Positions 20,832 to 33,415 of a stretch of DNA of 64,000 bases are shown piece after piece. The notes under the pieces are model-generated. The model saw only the letters and a list, made by a program, of their open reading frames with translations, was not told the origin of the DNA and searched no databases. The position numbers and the translations under genes were made by a program. The stretch is from Orbaceae bacterium ESL0721 (GTDB taxonomy: Bacteria; Pseudomonadota; Gammaproteobacteria; Enterobacterales; Orbaceae). Numbering within the stretch: the stretch's first letter is position 1; each line of letters begins with the position of its first letter. Where the stretch lies: positions 1 to 64,000 of the forward strand of contig JAQTHZ010000002.1 in the NCBI GenBank assembly GCA_029433365.1. Direction: 5' to 3'.

Positions 20832-21988
20832 ATGATTTTCGTGCAAATCGCAGCGATAATTGTCAGTTTTTTAATTACCTTATATGTTGGTAAAAGGTGG
20901 CAATTTTGGTTTAAATTTCAATTGACGGGTATCGGTTCTGTTTTTTATTGGATTACTCTATTTTTAGTAGGATTCTCATTAGTTTTATCAAGATTATTGG
21001 GTGATCTCTCCAGCTACTGGATTCCGCTTATTGGATCGATTATCTTTGGTATTTTTATCTGTGCGTTCTATATTTTAATCATATTTGATATCCTATATCT
21101 CATCAGCTTTAAAAATTCCGACCAAACCTCGCCAACAAAATTATCTATATTATCTGCACAGTCGCACTCTTCATCTACGGTAATGATCAAGCAATTAATC
21201 CAAAAATTGTTAAATATCAGGTGAAAATTGATAAGCCGGCAAAGCAGGAGAAGTTACGCATTGTGCAACTTACTGATATCCATATCAGTGAAATAGTGAC
21301 ACCGCAATTTATTCAACAGATGGTAGATAAAGTGAATAGACTTAATGCCGATTTAGTTGTTATCACTGGTGATACTATCGATTCGCGAATAGATCCTTTT
21401 ATTCTGCTTGGATTTAATAAACAGTTTCAACAGTTAAAAGCCAAATATGGTACCTATATCATTTTTGGTAACCATGAATACGCCAGTATTGATAAACCCA
21501 ATAATAGCCTTGAGAACATTGCGACAGCCTATAAAAGTGCCAATATGCATCTCCTTAAAGATGATGTTTTATATGATGATAAACTCGGTATCACCCTAAT
21601 TGGACGTAATGATTATATTACTGAAAAACTTAAAACAGCGCGGGCATCGCTCGATGATCTCTTACTATTTACCGATCCTGATGCACCAATTATTTTATTG
21701 GATCACCAACCGCAAGATCTTAATGAACCGGCCGAGAAAGGGGTAGATCTTATGATATCAGGCCATACCCATGGTGGGCAGATCTTCCCAGTAAACTTGG
21801 TTGTTGACTATCTTTATAAAAATCCACATGGTATCTATGTCGATCCCAACCATAAATTTACCAGTATTGTGAGTAGCGGCTATGGTCTTTGGGGACCGCC
21901 GATTCGATTGATGACCCGTTGTGAGATTGTTGTTATCGATCTCACTTTTGATAAACAAGCTGACACATTAAATAAGGGCGAAAATTAG
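20832..21988 (+). pseudogene. Membrane-anchored metallophosphoesterase, one indel
   Basis: Four N-terminal membrane helices (residues 1-95) followed by a calcineurin-like phosphoesterase domain facing either side of the membrane. Frames join near 21130-21160: repaired, the linker reads YIICTVALFIYGNDQA then KIVKYQVKIDKPAK. The metal motifs are complete: LTDIHIS (D-x-H), ITGDTID (G-D), FGNHEY (G-N-H-E), and SGHTHGGQIFP (G-H-x-H). It resembles the YkuE/YaeI group, some of which act on lipid phosphates; the substrate here is unknown. It ends 3 bases before rnd and is likely cotranscribed with it. Confidence 0.75.
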
Positions 21989-21991
21989 ACC

Positions 21992-23081
21992 ATGAGTTCA
22001 ACTTATAGAATAATTAAAACAGATGAAGAGTTGACTAACTATTGTAGCGGTATCAAAGATCGTATTGCTATTGATACTGAATTTATCCGGATTCGCACTT
22101 TTTATCCTAAACTTGGACTAATACAGCTTTTTGATGGCGAGAGCATCGCGCTTGTCGATCCGCTAACGATTACAGTTTGGGATCCTTTTGTGGCTCTATT
22201 AGCTGATCACCATATCCAGAAATATCTTCATGCTTGCAGTGAGGATATTGATGTTTTTCAACACTATTTTGATCTCATTCCAACGCCTATCATTGATAGC
22301 CAAATTTTAGCCTCATTTTTAGACAATCCACTTAGTACTGGTTATGCCACTTTAGTTAAAAAAATATCTTGGTGTTGAGCTGGATAAAAGCGAAGTGCGT
22401 ACTAATTGGCTACAGCGACCATTGACCGATAAACAGTGTGCTTATGCTATTAATGATGTGCTCTATCTCATCCCTTTAGTGGAGAGACTCAAAGCCTTGC
22501 TGCTTGATAGTGGTTGGCTTAATGCGGCCTATGAGGAGTGTGAACTTGCAGTTGATCGCAAGCGAATTGTCATCGATCCTAATTACGCCTATCTACAGAT
22601 TAAAAATGGTTGGCAGCTAAACGGTAAAGGGCTAGCGCTGCTGCAAAGATTAGCTAGTTGGCGTTATAATCTTGCCAAAAGTTGTAATATAGCCCTCAAT
22701 TTTGTTCTTCAGGAGGAGCTATTATGGAAGATAGCTCGCTACAAACCCTCCTCACTAGCAGAGTTGGCAAGTTTGGGGCTAAAAGGTAAAGATATAAGAC
22801 TCTACGGCGAAAAAATATTAGCACTCCTCTATGAACCTATCATCGAACTCCCCCCCATTCAACGCATCAACACTTACCCAAAATATAAAGAGACCACATT
22901 ATTACTCAAAGAGGCAGCACAAATTATTTCAAAACAGTATGGAGTTAGTGTCGAGCTACTTATCTCAAGGCGCTTTATTAACCACTATGTAAGGTGGCAA
23001 CAAGATAAAACAGCCCCTCTTCCTGAGATATTAACCGGCTGGCGAAAACCGTTATTTGAACCTCTGTTGTTAAACAGATAG
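21992..23081 (+). pseudogene. rnd: Ribonuclease D, one indel
   Basis: 3'-5' exonuclease trimming tRNA precursors. DEDD-type motifs: AIDTEFIR (Exo I, D-x-E), LHACSEDIDVF (Exo II), and YAINDVLYLIPL (Exo III, Y-x-x-x-D). The frame breaks at an A7 run near 22360; removing one A turns KKISWC-stop into KKYLGVELDKSEVRTNWLQRPL. The HRDC domain follows (LQRLASWRYNLAKSCNIALNFVL). About 363 residues, family-like. Here the run is one base too long, the reverse of most breaks in this region. Confidence 0.9.
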
Positions 23082-23302
23082 ATCAATTTTAAAGATAGAT
23101 CTCATCTGTTTTGCAAATTTGTTTTAGGGTTATGGTTGTTTTAAGCAAAATATGGTTAGAAAATTTGGTTTTTAAAAATTGAGTTGTTTATTATTTAGTT
23201 ATAACAGTTCAATTATACAAATTCAGTTATAACAATTCAGTTATTAAAACTTAGTTATTAAAACTTAGTTATTAAAACTTATTTATTAAAACTTGTTTAT
23301 TA
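23082..23302. repeat. Spacer with 14-bp tandem units
   Basis: About 23200-23300 is built of tandem TTATTAAAACTTAG units (at least five, slightly diverged) preceded by related AATTCAGTTATAACA units. No gene. Confidence 0.65.
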
Positions 23303-23334
23303 AAAACAGAAGAGGGCTTTTAACCAAGCCCTCT
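23303..23334 (-). terminator. Terminator of the YdgA-like gene
   Basis: AGAGGGCTT (23311-23319) pairs with AAGCCCTCT (23326-23334). On the minus strand the hairpin is followed by TCTGTTTTTAATAA. It lies ~40 bases after the leftward gene ending near 23376. Confidence 0.75.
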
Positions 23335-23375
23335 TATCAAATAATTTATGTTTATAAACGACTAATCATCAACCA

Positions 23376-24943
23376 CTAAAAATCATCTTCCATATCGTCA
23401 TCTATATCTTCTTCTAAATCGTCAAAATTATTTAAAAACTTCTCTTATCCATCTTGTTACCATTTATATAAACATTGGGAGCAGTTTTCTGATAATTTAC
23501 ATCGGTAAAGAACCCTTTAACGCCATCTTTTTCGAATAGAATCATATCTGAATGGTTGAAAAAGAGTTGCCCCATCATCTGAACATAACTATCCATATTG
23601 TCAACTTGGCGACTAATGACGCCATCTTGGCTAGGGTTGTTCCACTGAGCTAATATTTTAGCAATCACTCTAGATGGCGCATCAAATTTAAATTTCATTG
23701 ACTCAATATTGTCCATACCCACATCCGCGTCAAAACTATTGACACCTGTCAACGCTAAATTAATGACTAAATTGATATCACCTTCGCTATTGTGCCAATT
23801 TAGTTTGTCTATATTAAAGATTAATGGTGCTGGCTTTGCATTATCATTCGGTAAATTATCTTGATCGAAGTAACTATATAGATCTATCTCTTTAAAATTT
23901 ATCCCCTTAAAGTCCATATTTAATACGCCACTACCAATATTTTGTTTGCCATAATTGAGTGAACCAACAGTGCTTTTAAAAGAGCCATCAACATATTTTG
24001 ACTGTTTTAACTGATATGCCTGTTCAATGGTTAAATCATTAATGAGAAGTTCACTGTTATTTGAATCAAAGAGTGGGTAATTTATACTAATTTTATCCGC
24101 TTTTGCTTTATAAGTGACATCCATATTTATATTATGGATACTACCTTGAGACTGTAAATTATTAATCGCAATTCCTACTTTGGCACCAATTAACTTATCA
24201 GGGATATTGATGTCAAAGTTATCCGCTTTAAATCGATATGTTGTGGCACTATTATCGCTATTGGGTTGTACAGCTAAGTGCCAATTTTCAAAATTAATTA
24301 CGGGTAAAGCAACCCCTTTAACAAGATAAGCGAATTTATCTAAGTCGATATTTAACTCCTCTATAGCAAAGTTATGACGGCTTTTAAGGGTCATCTCACC
24401 AGCGGATAAGAGTAACTGTTCATCCTCTTTATTTTGGTAATCAATCGGCCTACTCATCACGTTAAGGTTAATTGCATTCTGGTAACTTACACCTGCATAA
24501 GCGGTAATAAATGGCTTATTACCAGCTAACTGCCACAGTTTCGGCGATGCTGCTTCAGTTGTGGTGTATTCAATCCAGCTCTTCAATGGTAATAGGTGAC
24601 CTTTGGTAACGGCTGCAATAGGGAAGGGTCCGTGATAGATGGTGATATCATCATCAAATATAATATCGTCAAATTCTTTCGAATTTACTCTTTGATTAAC
24701 TTCATCTTCTTTAAGGTGGGCATTGATCGTAAGATGTAATTTGGTTGAAAAGATCCCTTTTTGGTAGTTGCTATAGCTTATTTTGGTATCAAATAGTTTA
24801 GTCTGGCTGTTTAACTGATCGGTAAATTCTGCAAGGCTATTATCAATATTATCTTCAATAACTTTGCCGGTGTACCATGAGGCACCAACATACCCAGCGG
24901 CTAAGATAGCAATTGTGGTAACTGCAATTAGACTCTTTTTCAC
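23376..24943 (-). CDS. ydgA: YdgA/DUF945 family periplasmic-facing protein
   Basis: ~520 residues. An N-terminal uncleaved membrane anchor (LIAVTTIAILAAGYVGASWY) is followed by a long beta-rich domain of the DUF945 type (FDTKISYSNYQKGIFSTKL, then YHGPFP). E. coli YdgA is an inner-membrane protein of unclear role. The open frame stops at 23432, but one indel near 23440 would continue it into NNFDDLEEDIDDDMEDDF, an acidic tail ending at 23376 just before the terminator; I take that as the real end. The match to YdgA is in overall pattern and opening, so the symbol is given with moderate confidence. Confidence 0.7.
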
Positions 24944-25033
24944 TCTTTATCCTTCCTTTATTAATTGTTCTGATTTATTAGACAGTTGAATCTGTCAGAT
25001 TAATTATAAAATTTTTTAATATTAACGAGTTAA

Positions 25034-28000
25034 CTAAGCTCGATTCTCCGCAAAGGTCGTTAATAATTTTTTAATATAATCGATACGTTCAGTGCGCGGT
25101 AGCTCAGTAGTCAGCAATTTTAATCTATTTTGACCCTCTAAACGATATTTTTAGGCTCTTTCTGGATGATCTCTATTAAATAATCTATCGATACACTATT
25201 TTTGGCACCAAACTCAATAAAACCGCCTTTCTCGCCAAACTCTATTTTAGTGATGCCAAGCCGAGCTGCTTGTTGACGAATCTCTGCCGTTGCTAGTAAA
25301 AAGAGCACCGGATCTGGGAGCGGCCCGAAGCGATCGCGCATCTCCACTTTTATTTCAGTTAATTCATCACCCTCTTCACTGCTAGCTATCCGTTTATAGA
25401 GTGATAGACGCATATTGACATCGGGTACAAAAGTGTCAGGAATTAAAGTTGGCAGCCGGAGCTCAATATCGGTCTGTTGACTGGTTAACAGTGACTCTAA
25501 CGTTGGCTCTCTCCCCTCTTGTAGCGATTTTACAGCATCCTCTAATAGCTCAATATAGAGATTAAAACCGATCGATTGAATCTGCCCACTCTGATCACTC
25601 CCTAACAGCTCACCGGCACCGCGGATCTCTAAATCATGGGTGGCTAAAGCAAATCCAGCACCAAGATCCTCAAGTTGCGCTATCGCCTCTAACCGTTTTT
25701 TTTTGCATCTTTACTCAGTAATTTAGGGTGAGGGGTCAAAAGGTAGGCGTAGGCCTGATGGTAAGAACGACCGATTCGCCCTCGTAGTTGGTGCAACTGC
25801 GCCAAGCCAAACTTATCGGCACGCTCAATAATAATCGTATTGGCATTTGGGATATCAATACCGGTCTCAATAATCGTTGTACAGACCAGTAGATTACTGC
25901 GTTGATGGTGAAAATCGTTCATAATGCGCTCAAGATCGCGTTCATGCATCTGCCCATGGGCAACAGCCAGCCTTGCTTCTGGCACCAACTCGGCAAGTTG
26001 ATCCCGAATTTTTCAATCGTTGCAACATCGTTATGGAGATAGTAGACCTGCCCACCGCGTAAAATTTCACGCAGAATCGCTTCACGAATCATCATATCAT
26101 CATATTCACGAACAAATGTTTTCACCGCTAAACGGCGAGCCGGTGGCGTGGCAATGATTGAGAAGTCGCGCATCCCACTCATCGCCATATTGAGTGTTCG
26201 TGGAATAGGGGTAGCAGTTAGCGTTAAAATATCGATATTGGCACGCATTGCTTTGATACGCTCTTTTTGACGTACCCCAAAACGGTGCTCTTCATCAACA
26301 ATCAAGAGCCCCAAATCACGCCACTTCACCTCCTCTTGTAGCAGTTTATGGGTACCGATTACAATATCCACTTTCCCTGTTTGAGATCCTCAATAACTGC
26401 CTGCTGCTGTTTAGCAGTTTTAAAGCGCGATAGGCTCTCAATCCGGATAGGCCAGTTGGCAAATCGATCACAAAAGTTTTCGTAATGCTGTTCAGCAAGT
26501 AGGGTAGTTGGGACTAACAGTGCCACCTGCTTATGGTTTATCACAGCAAGGAAGGCAGCACGAATTGCTACTTCGGTTTTACCAAATCCAACATCGCCAC
26601 AGACGAGACGATCCATCGCTTGCGGTGAGCACATATCACCAATTACAGCACCGATTGCTCGCTAGTTATTGATCTTCCGTCTCTTCATAGGGGAATCCTT
26701 GGCAAAATAGTTCGTATTGCTCTCGATCTTGCACAAACGCAAATCCTGGTTTGCTCTCCCGTTCAGCATAGATATCTAATAGCTCCGCCGCAACATCTCG
26801 CACCTTTTCGGCCGCTTTTTGGCGCGCTTTACCCAACTATCAGTACCAAGTCTATTAAGAGTGACATTCTCAGCATCACCACCTGAATAACGGCTAATAA
26901 GATTAAGTGAGGAGACAGGTACATAGAGTTTGGTCTCGTTAGCATAGATAAGCAGCAGATATTCCGCCGTAATACCGTTGGTCTCAATGTGTTGTCAAGC
27001 CAGCATATCTACCCACCCCATGTTCAAGATGGACAACCGGTTTACCGGGGGTCAGCTCAGCTAGGCTGCGGATAAGCAGATCACTATTGATAGTCTGCTT
27101 TGACTCTCTTCTCCGCCTAATGATCGATCGCCCAAATAGCTCATTTTCGGTGATAAAAGCGATCTCATCCTGCGTATTAATAAAGCCCTGTTCACTAGAG
27201 CCAATGGTTAAAAAGAGATGATCTTGATCACAGTTCGATATTAACGAAAGATCATCTAAATTGGGTAAAAAAGTGGGATAGATCTTTTTACGTGCTAACA
27301 CCTCTTGCAAAGCTTCCCGACGCCCTTCGGACTCTACTGAAAATATGATTTTACCGTTAGCATATTGAGCCAAAAAATTGGTCAATAAACTGTTGAAATC
27401 GCTGGTAAGGATCGCGCTGCTGAATCTGTATTGCCATCTCCGGTAGTGTTGCAAATGGCAGATTTAGTTGATTTGCTGACTGTTTTATACTCTCTGTCGA
27501 TAAAACCACACGTGGGTAGTGCTAAAGTGGGCAATCAGCTCATCGGTACGGAGCCAAATTAGGTTAGGCGGTAAAAGCATGGACTGAGGATTGTATGCGA
27601 CATTTTCGACTAGCAAAACGCTGCTCGATATCTTGCCAATATTTATCGGCATACTGCTCAATATGGCGGGTATTACCGCACAAAGGGCAATCCCTAAAGC
27701 AATACCCGCTCATCAATACTTTTCGAGAACGAGTGTATTATCAGGGAAGTAACTAAATAATGGCAATAAAGTGGATCAGCCAAACGGTTTTTTTTAACCT
27801 CGGCCAATACTCGATACCCGTTGGCAAAATATGTTTACTCACCTGCTGATAGATACTCTCTTGATCTAAATCGCACTTCAAGATTGTCGCAATAAGCCAA
27901 TTTTTCCGAAATAGTTCAATTGCATTTTTATCAAAAGGGAACTCATGGGCGCGTAGCAGCTCGATGGCATCAACCTCGGTAATAGTGCGCTGGGTCTCAA

Positions 28001-28600
28001 CATCAAAGGTGCGAATGGTCTCTATCTCATCGTCAAAAAATGCGATCCGAATAAAGGGAGTGTTGTACTGCCCATTGGGTAGAGATCAAACAATATGATT
28101 AACAGCGTCGCATATTCACCATGCTCCATCACCTGACTCACAGCGCGGTAACCAGCATTTTCAAGTTGCATGCGGAATTATCTCGACTAATCTTCAAAAC
28201 CCGTTTTCATAATGAAAACTTGCTCAGTTAAAGTAGTTACGCGGGCAGACCTTTGCAAGAGTGTATTAATAGGGAGAATTAACGCCCTTTTTGAATATGC
28301 GTTAACTGGAAGAGGCAGGCAAACATTAAAGCGATAATATCCTGATGGGGTTAAAAACTGTCATAAGGCAGCGTCTCCCAATCTGGAAATAGCAGGGATC
28401 CAAATAGAAGGAGATCTGTTTTGACCTCGTCATGTCAAACATTCTATCGATTATAGTGTTGCCATATCGTTTGTGACAATAACCAGGATTAGTCAATTGG
28501 TGTGCACCATCTCCAATTTCAGCAACAAACCAACCGTTACCAATTTGGAACAGTTTCACCAACATGCTTACCTAGCTGCTGCGCACAACGGCATTTAAAA
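25034..28600 (-). pseudogene. mfd: Transcription-repair coupling factor Mfd, many indels
   Basis: Mfd removes RNA polymerase stalled at DNA lesions and recruits UvrA. Pieces in order: YRAVSQVMEHGEYAT (N-terminal UvrB-like part, near 28150), FDKNAIELFRKNW, PVVHLEHGVGRYAGL (RID), the helicase [18 protein letters not shown] (Walker A), [19 protein letters not shown] (DEEH), [51 protein letters not shown], and C-terminal MRDRFGPLPDPVLFLL to TTFAENRA. More than ten frame changes occur, few at 25-27 kb and dense from 27.5 to 28.6 kb, where the start cannot be placed exactly. The C-terminal third is nearly clean. Miscalled consensus is as plausible as decay. Confidence 0.85.
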
Positions 28601-28899
28601 AGAGGGTGAGTAATGTCCAGTCAAGATATTCACGTTGATCATTAAGGACAATTGGCAATTTTTAAAACGGTTAGTAATATTTATAACGCAAATATAGCCG
28701 TTGGCAACCGCAGTTATTAAATATATTGGCGATTTTTAATCTGATATGATCATCTAATGATCGGGAAAAACAGGGCAATAGTTTGCTTTTAATCGGTTAC
28801 CGATTTGGCTGTTAATCAGCTAAGCTATAAGAATTAATAAAATTAAGACATTAATTAAGAATAACCACAAAGGGTTGGGGGTTGTTCAGTTACTATGGC
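28601..28899. other. No gene recognised
   Basis: Low-quality-looking stretch between the scrambled mfd start and the TerC-like gene. On the minus strand 28601-28700 may hold the first codons of mfd, but no reading frame is reliable. Confidence 0.3.
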
Positions 28900-30471
28900 T
28901 TTTTTAAATTGTTTAGCGCAACAATCCTTTTTACGGTTTCAGGGAAGATAAGCGGCTGCTTAATTAGGGTTGTGATATCCACTTTTTCACCCTCTTTTTG
29001 ACTAATTACCGCTTTAAGCAGATCGTTAACCAACATTTAATAGATGCCGATCTTTCTCATTAAAAGATCTGTTAATGTGTGGTTATTCACGTTTATCGGG
29101 AGGTGGATTGGGACAAAACGGAAGATCTCTTCAACGGAATCGCCGTTGGCAATCCAGCAGTTATTATCGATATATTGGATATCATGACGCGCATCAATAT
29201 CTTCATGATCGCTCGGAACTCGCTAGCAATAGTTTCAATAATGTTGAGTTCTTTGGTGGTTAAAGAACACCACTATTTTTAGGCAAAGTGAGTTTTGACT
29301 TTTCAGCAAATTGATCTTCAGCGCAACTTTTAACAGATACGGTTTCAGGGAAGATAAGCGGCTGCTTTGATTACGCGGCGACGATTAAAAATATAATTGA
29401 TTGAAAAATTTTCACCGAGAAGCCATCGCGGCGTTGATGTATCTAATTACCGCTTTAAGCAGATCGTTAACTTTGATAATACAGATCGGCTCAATCGATC
29501 ATTATCGGTTACAACCAGACGGGAGTAACAGAAGATAACATGTAGAATCGTTTGACGATCTGGCTAATTGGTTTACTACATCTAGTCTTGAGGTCATAAT
29601 GCTACCCCATCGCTGCAAGACGGCAATAATCATGTTGAGGAATATGTTCAAAAGACACAACTGCGGTAATCACTCGCATCAGAGACTAAATCAGCAGTAT
29701 GGCTATCTAGATCCTCTTCAACATCCCCTTTTAACAGATGTAAAGAAGTTTTACGTTCGTTCGCTCTCTTGGGCACCACCTTACGCGGCGACGATTAAAA
29801 ATCGATAATTGATTGAAAAATTCTATCATAATCGAGAAGCCAATCGCGGCATAATGAGTTGACGGGCGTTAAAACCTGATCCTTCCAGATAAGCTAAAAC
29901 CGATCGGTTAAGGTGAACTAAGGCAGAGGATAACATTGGGAATGGCTCGCATCAAATATGCTAACGGTTTACTGGCAACCATCATGATCCCCATCGCAAC
30001 ACAGACGGCAATAATCATGACTGGAATATGTTCAACAACACCAACTGCGGTAATCCAGTCGATATGAGAGAGAAGACGGCATCTAAGGCAACTATTTGGA
30101 TAACAAATTTTGTCTGCAATCGATTTTTAATCAATTTTCCGCTTCTGGGCACCACCTTCTTTTGCGTGATTTGGTCGCCCAAAATTTAAGAAGATCCCAC
30201 CAATAAGCATAATGAGTTGACTATCGTTAAAATGAATCCAGATATGGTAAAAAGGGGGGAAAAATAGGTGACAAGCCAGCCGGTGAACATTAATAGAATA
30301 ATTCGCATCACGAGTGCTAATGCTAGACCGATTAGGCGAGCTTTATCGCGCTGTGCTGCGGGGACTTTTTCGACCAGAATGGCAATAAATACGATGTTAT
30401 CAATTCCTAAAACAATCTCAAGGATAATTAATGTTGATAAACCAATCCAGATTGTTTAATTTATGATCCAT
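28900..30471 (-). pseudogene. TerC-family membrane protein with CBS domains, scrambled
   Basis: On the minus strand from about 30471 the frame reads (after one indel) IWIGLSTLIILEIVLGIDNIVFIAILVEK, the TerC signature, then AQRDKARLIGLALALVMRIILL. Near 28930-29030 it ends in a CBS-type VNDLLKAVISQKEGEKVD and PLIFPETVKR. This is the layout of YoaE/YegH-type proteins (TerC plus CBS plus CorC), possibly metal export. The middle is not readable: blocks are repeated imperfectly, for example TTTCAGGGAAGATAAGCGG at 28938 and 29343, ACGCGGCGACGATTAAAAAT at 29374 and 29782, and GACGGCAATAATCATG at 29619 and 30004. The C-terminal CorC part is missing. Confidence 0.6.
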
Positions 30472-30879
30472 TGTTATAACATGATTACCTCAAATAACAG
30501 CACATGGTGCGAATCTAATTTTGTCTGCAATCGATTAAATAATCAATAAAATATTTTCTGCAAAATCTTTTGCGTGATTTCGTCCCAATGTTTTAGGGTT
30601 GTACTAGTATATTATTGCTATTTTTTAATGAATAAAGAATCGATCTAAAAATAGGTGTAAGAAATTTTATTCTTTAAATTAAACGGATTTACGTGGCATG
30701 TAGATTTTGAAGCTTAGTGATAATAGTTATCATTACGCTAAAACCTTTGTGGAACAAGCAAATTTGACCCTGTTTTTATTTGCATCTAACGTTAAAATTA
30801 TTATAAAATCCAGTTAAACAGTTTAATTTATAAACAGATTGTTATTACATCATTAAAATAGGATAACAGCAGATCCGAT
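30472..30879. promoter_or_regulatory. Divergent control region of the TerC-like gene and dmsA
   Basis: About 410 bases without a gene. It contains one copy of the 14-bp word (30597-30610) and a palindrome TGATAATAGTTATCA at 30718-30732. The 19-mer starting at the second base of that palindrome matches a Fur-box consensus at about 14 positions. No convincing FNR site (TTGAT-N4-ATCAA) was found, although dms operons are usually FNR-controlled. A repeat of the words CTGCAATCGATT and TTTTGCGTGATTT also occurs at 30113-30170 and 30524-30582. Confidence 0.4.
30597..30610 (+). repeat. 14-bp recurrent word, copy 2
   Basis: AATGTTTTAGGGTT, intergenic between the TerC-like gene and dmsA. Confidence 0.7.
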
Positions 30880-33397
30880 ATGAGCGGGTCAAAACAGAGT
30901 CTACGTTGGCGTGATTTTCTGCAAAAATCGATCGGTTAAAGTGGCATGGCAGCAGTTGCAAATAGTATGCATCTACCGTTTGCACAGGCGCAACCAGATT
31001 CAGTACCTATTAGCCGATCAAATTCAATAGAACAAACCCGTTATGGTAATAATCCTACTCTGAAGAGAATATTTTATAGGCACAACTTGTCAATAATGTC
31101 TCTAGGGCGTAATGCCTTAAAAGTCGGTTTAAAAACGGTATTATTACCAAAATCTCGGAAGAGGATGGGGTAGATGAGCCCAGTAAACACCAGATCCGCC
31201 CATGTCTGCGCGGGCAGCAAATACGTTGGCGTACTTATGATCCTGACGGTTAAAGTACCCACTATTGCGGGTAGGTAAACGTGGTGAAGGTAAGTTTAAG
31301 AGGATCCTTGGGATGAAGCGATCACCCTATTAGCCGATAAGTTAAGCTATACCATTAACCGTTATGGTAATGAGGCGATCTACTACCAATATGGTACTGG
31401 CACAACTGGTGCTAATGTCTCTGGGCGTAATGCCTGTCAACGGTTTTTGTACTATTGGTGGCTATTTAAACTACCATGGTGACTACTCTAGTGGGCAGAT
31501 TACAGCTATTCGCCCATATGTTTATGGTTCAGCAAATGACTCTCTGCTTGATCAGATTAAACACTCCGATTTAGTTGTGATGTTTGGGCACAATATTGCA
31601 GAGACCCGCATGTCAGGAGGCGGGCAGGTTACCGAGACTTTACCATGCGTTAGAGGCGAGCAATGCGCGGGTGATTATTATCGATCCCCGCCACTCTGAA
31701 AGTGTTGTCGGTTACCATGATGAGTGGACATTATTCAAGGCACCGATGCGGCATTAAAAAGCAATCGCTTATGCGCTGTTAGCGGAGAACCTTATTGATG
31801 CTTTAGATATTGTTAAATAAGCCATTGCGGCGTTGGAGCGCCGGGTATGGGGTTCAACGTTGGCAAAATGGTGAACACCGGCTCGTGAATTATGATTTTG
31901 CCAATCATCACGGGGCAATTGGCTTTAGATATTGTCAATGCCAAAGCGGCGTGGCCTTTTAGCGATTACAAATCCTATATTGTCGGTTTAGGTGATGATA
32001 GAACACCCAAAACACCTCAGTGGGCAGAAAAAATTACCTAATTGTTAAAACGCAGTATCCCATTGGCTTTAGATATTTCAATGGACCAAGGGTATGGGGT
32101 TCAACGTTGGCAAAATGGTGAACACACGGCTCGTGCAATTATGATTTTGCCAATCATCACGGGGCAATTTGGTCGGGCAGGTACCAATATTGGCGGTTAG
32201 TAACATTGCCTATCCAGTTCCTCATTTTAAAATTCCTAATCCCGTTAAAACCAGTATCCCATTCTTTTTATGGACCAGAGCGATTGAGGATGGACCTTCG
32301 ATGACCGCCAAAAACGCCTATGTAAAAGGGAAAGAGCGGTTAGATGTTGGGATTAAGTTTCTCTGGAACTATGCCGGTAATGTGCTTGGCAATCAACATG
32401 CAGATCTCAATCGAACTCATGAGATCTTACAAAATGAGTCTAATTGTGAATTTATTTTAGTGTGGGATACCCATATGACCGCATCGGCAAAATATGCTGA
32501 TCTGATATTGCCAGATGCTTCGTCGGTTGAGAATAGTGATCTGATTAATAACTCTTACTCATCAGGGGCTTATAACTATCTTATCCGTCTGCAACCAGCG
32601 ATAAAACCACTGTGGGAGAATCGCCCAACCTATGATGTGCTAGCAGCGCTCTCTAAAAAAATGGGGGTTGAAGCGCAGTTTACCGAAGGGCGCAGTCAGG
32701 ATGAGTGGATTGAGTACCTCTACAATAAGTTGCGGCAAAGAGAGCAATATCTACCGCCATTTTCTGAGACCGATGGTATGGGGGTGATTGATCGAAGGTT
32801 AGCTGATAGTGATGCGTTTATTGGTTTAAAATCGTTCCGAGATGATCCGGTTAAATATCGATTAACTACCCCATCAGGGAGAGTTGAGATCTACTCAGAA
32901 GCGTTGGCAAAAATTGCCAATGAGTGGGAGATGGCGGAAGGGGACAAACTCTATCCTATTCCCGCCTATTTACCAGCAATTGAGGGTTACCAAGATCGCA
33001 CTGAAAAGTACCCATTACAGATGATCGGTTTCCATACTAAAGGGCATGTCCACTCAAGTTATACCAATTTACCGCAACTACAAGAGGCGGTTGCTAACAG
33101 TGTTTGGATCAATCCAGTGGATGCAAAGTCGCGTAATATTAAGCATGGGCAGTTAGTTGAGATCTATAATGATCGGGGTCGATTATATATCACCGCCAAA
33201 GTGACACCGCGTATTTTACCGGGCGTTATCTCGGTTCCACAAGGTTTGTGGGCAAAGACCAATGATGAAGGGTCGACATTGGGGGCTGTATCAATCGCTT
33301 AACCTCACAGCGCCCAACTGTGCTGGCTAAATCCAATCCGCAGCATACCAATTTGGTGGAGATAAGACCACTGAATGCTACCAAATCCAAATTATGA
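30880..33397 (+). pseudogene. dmsA: DMSO reductase-type molybdoenzyme catalytic subunit, scrambled N-half
   Basis: Periplasmic molybdopterin subunit reducing DMSO or a similar acceptor. ATG 30880 starts a Tat-like signal, SLRWRDFLQKS, then (after an indel) GMAAVANSMHLPFAQA; the usual twin Arg is replaced by R-W-R. The N-half is broken, with garbled duplicated blocks: 31040-31150 versus 31360-31430, and 31840-31925 versus 32085-32168. Readable parts include RLSYTINRYGNEAIYYQYGTG-like and GGYLNYHGDYSSGQI. The C-half, 32169-33302, is open (WNYAGNVLGNQHADLNRTHE, TASAKYADLILPDAS, TTPSGRVEIYSEAL). A G-run indel at ~33288 restores GGCINRLTSQRP and the natural end at 33397. dmsB and dmsC follow, supporting the name. 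Confidence 0.8.
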
Positions 33398-33415
33398 TGA
33401 GAGGAGATGATCAAA

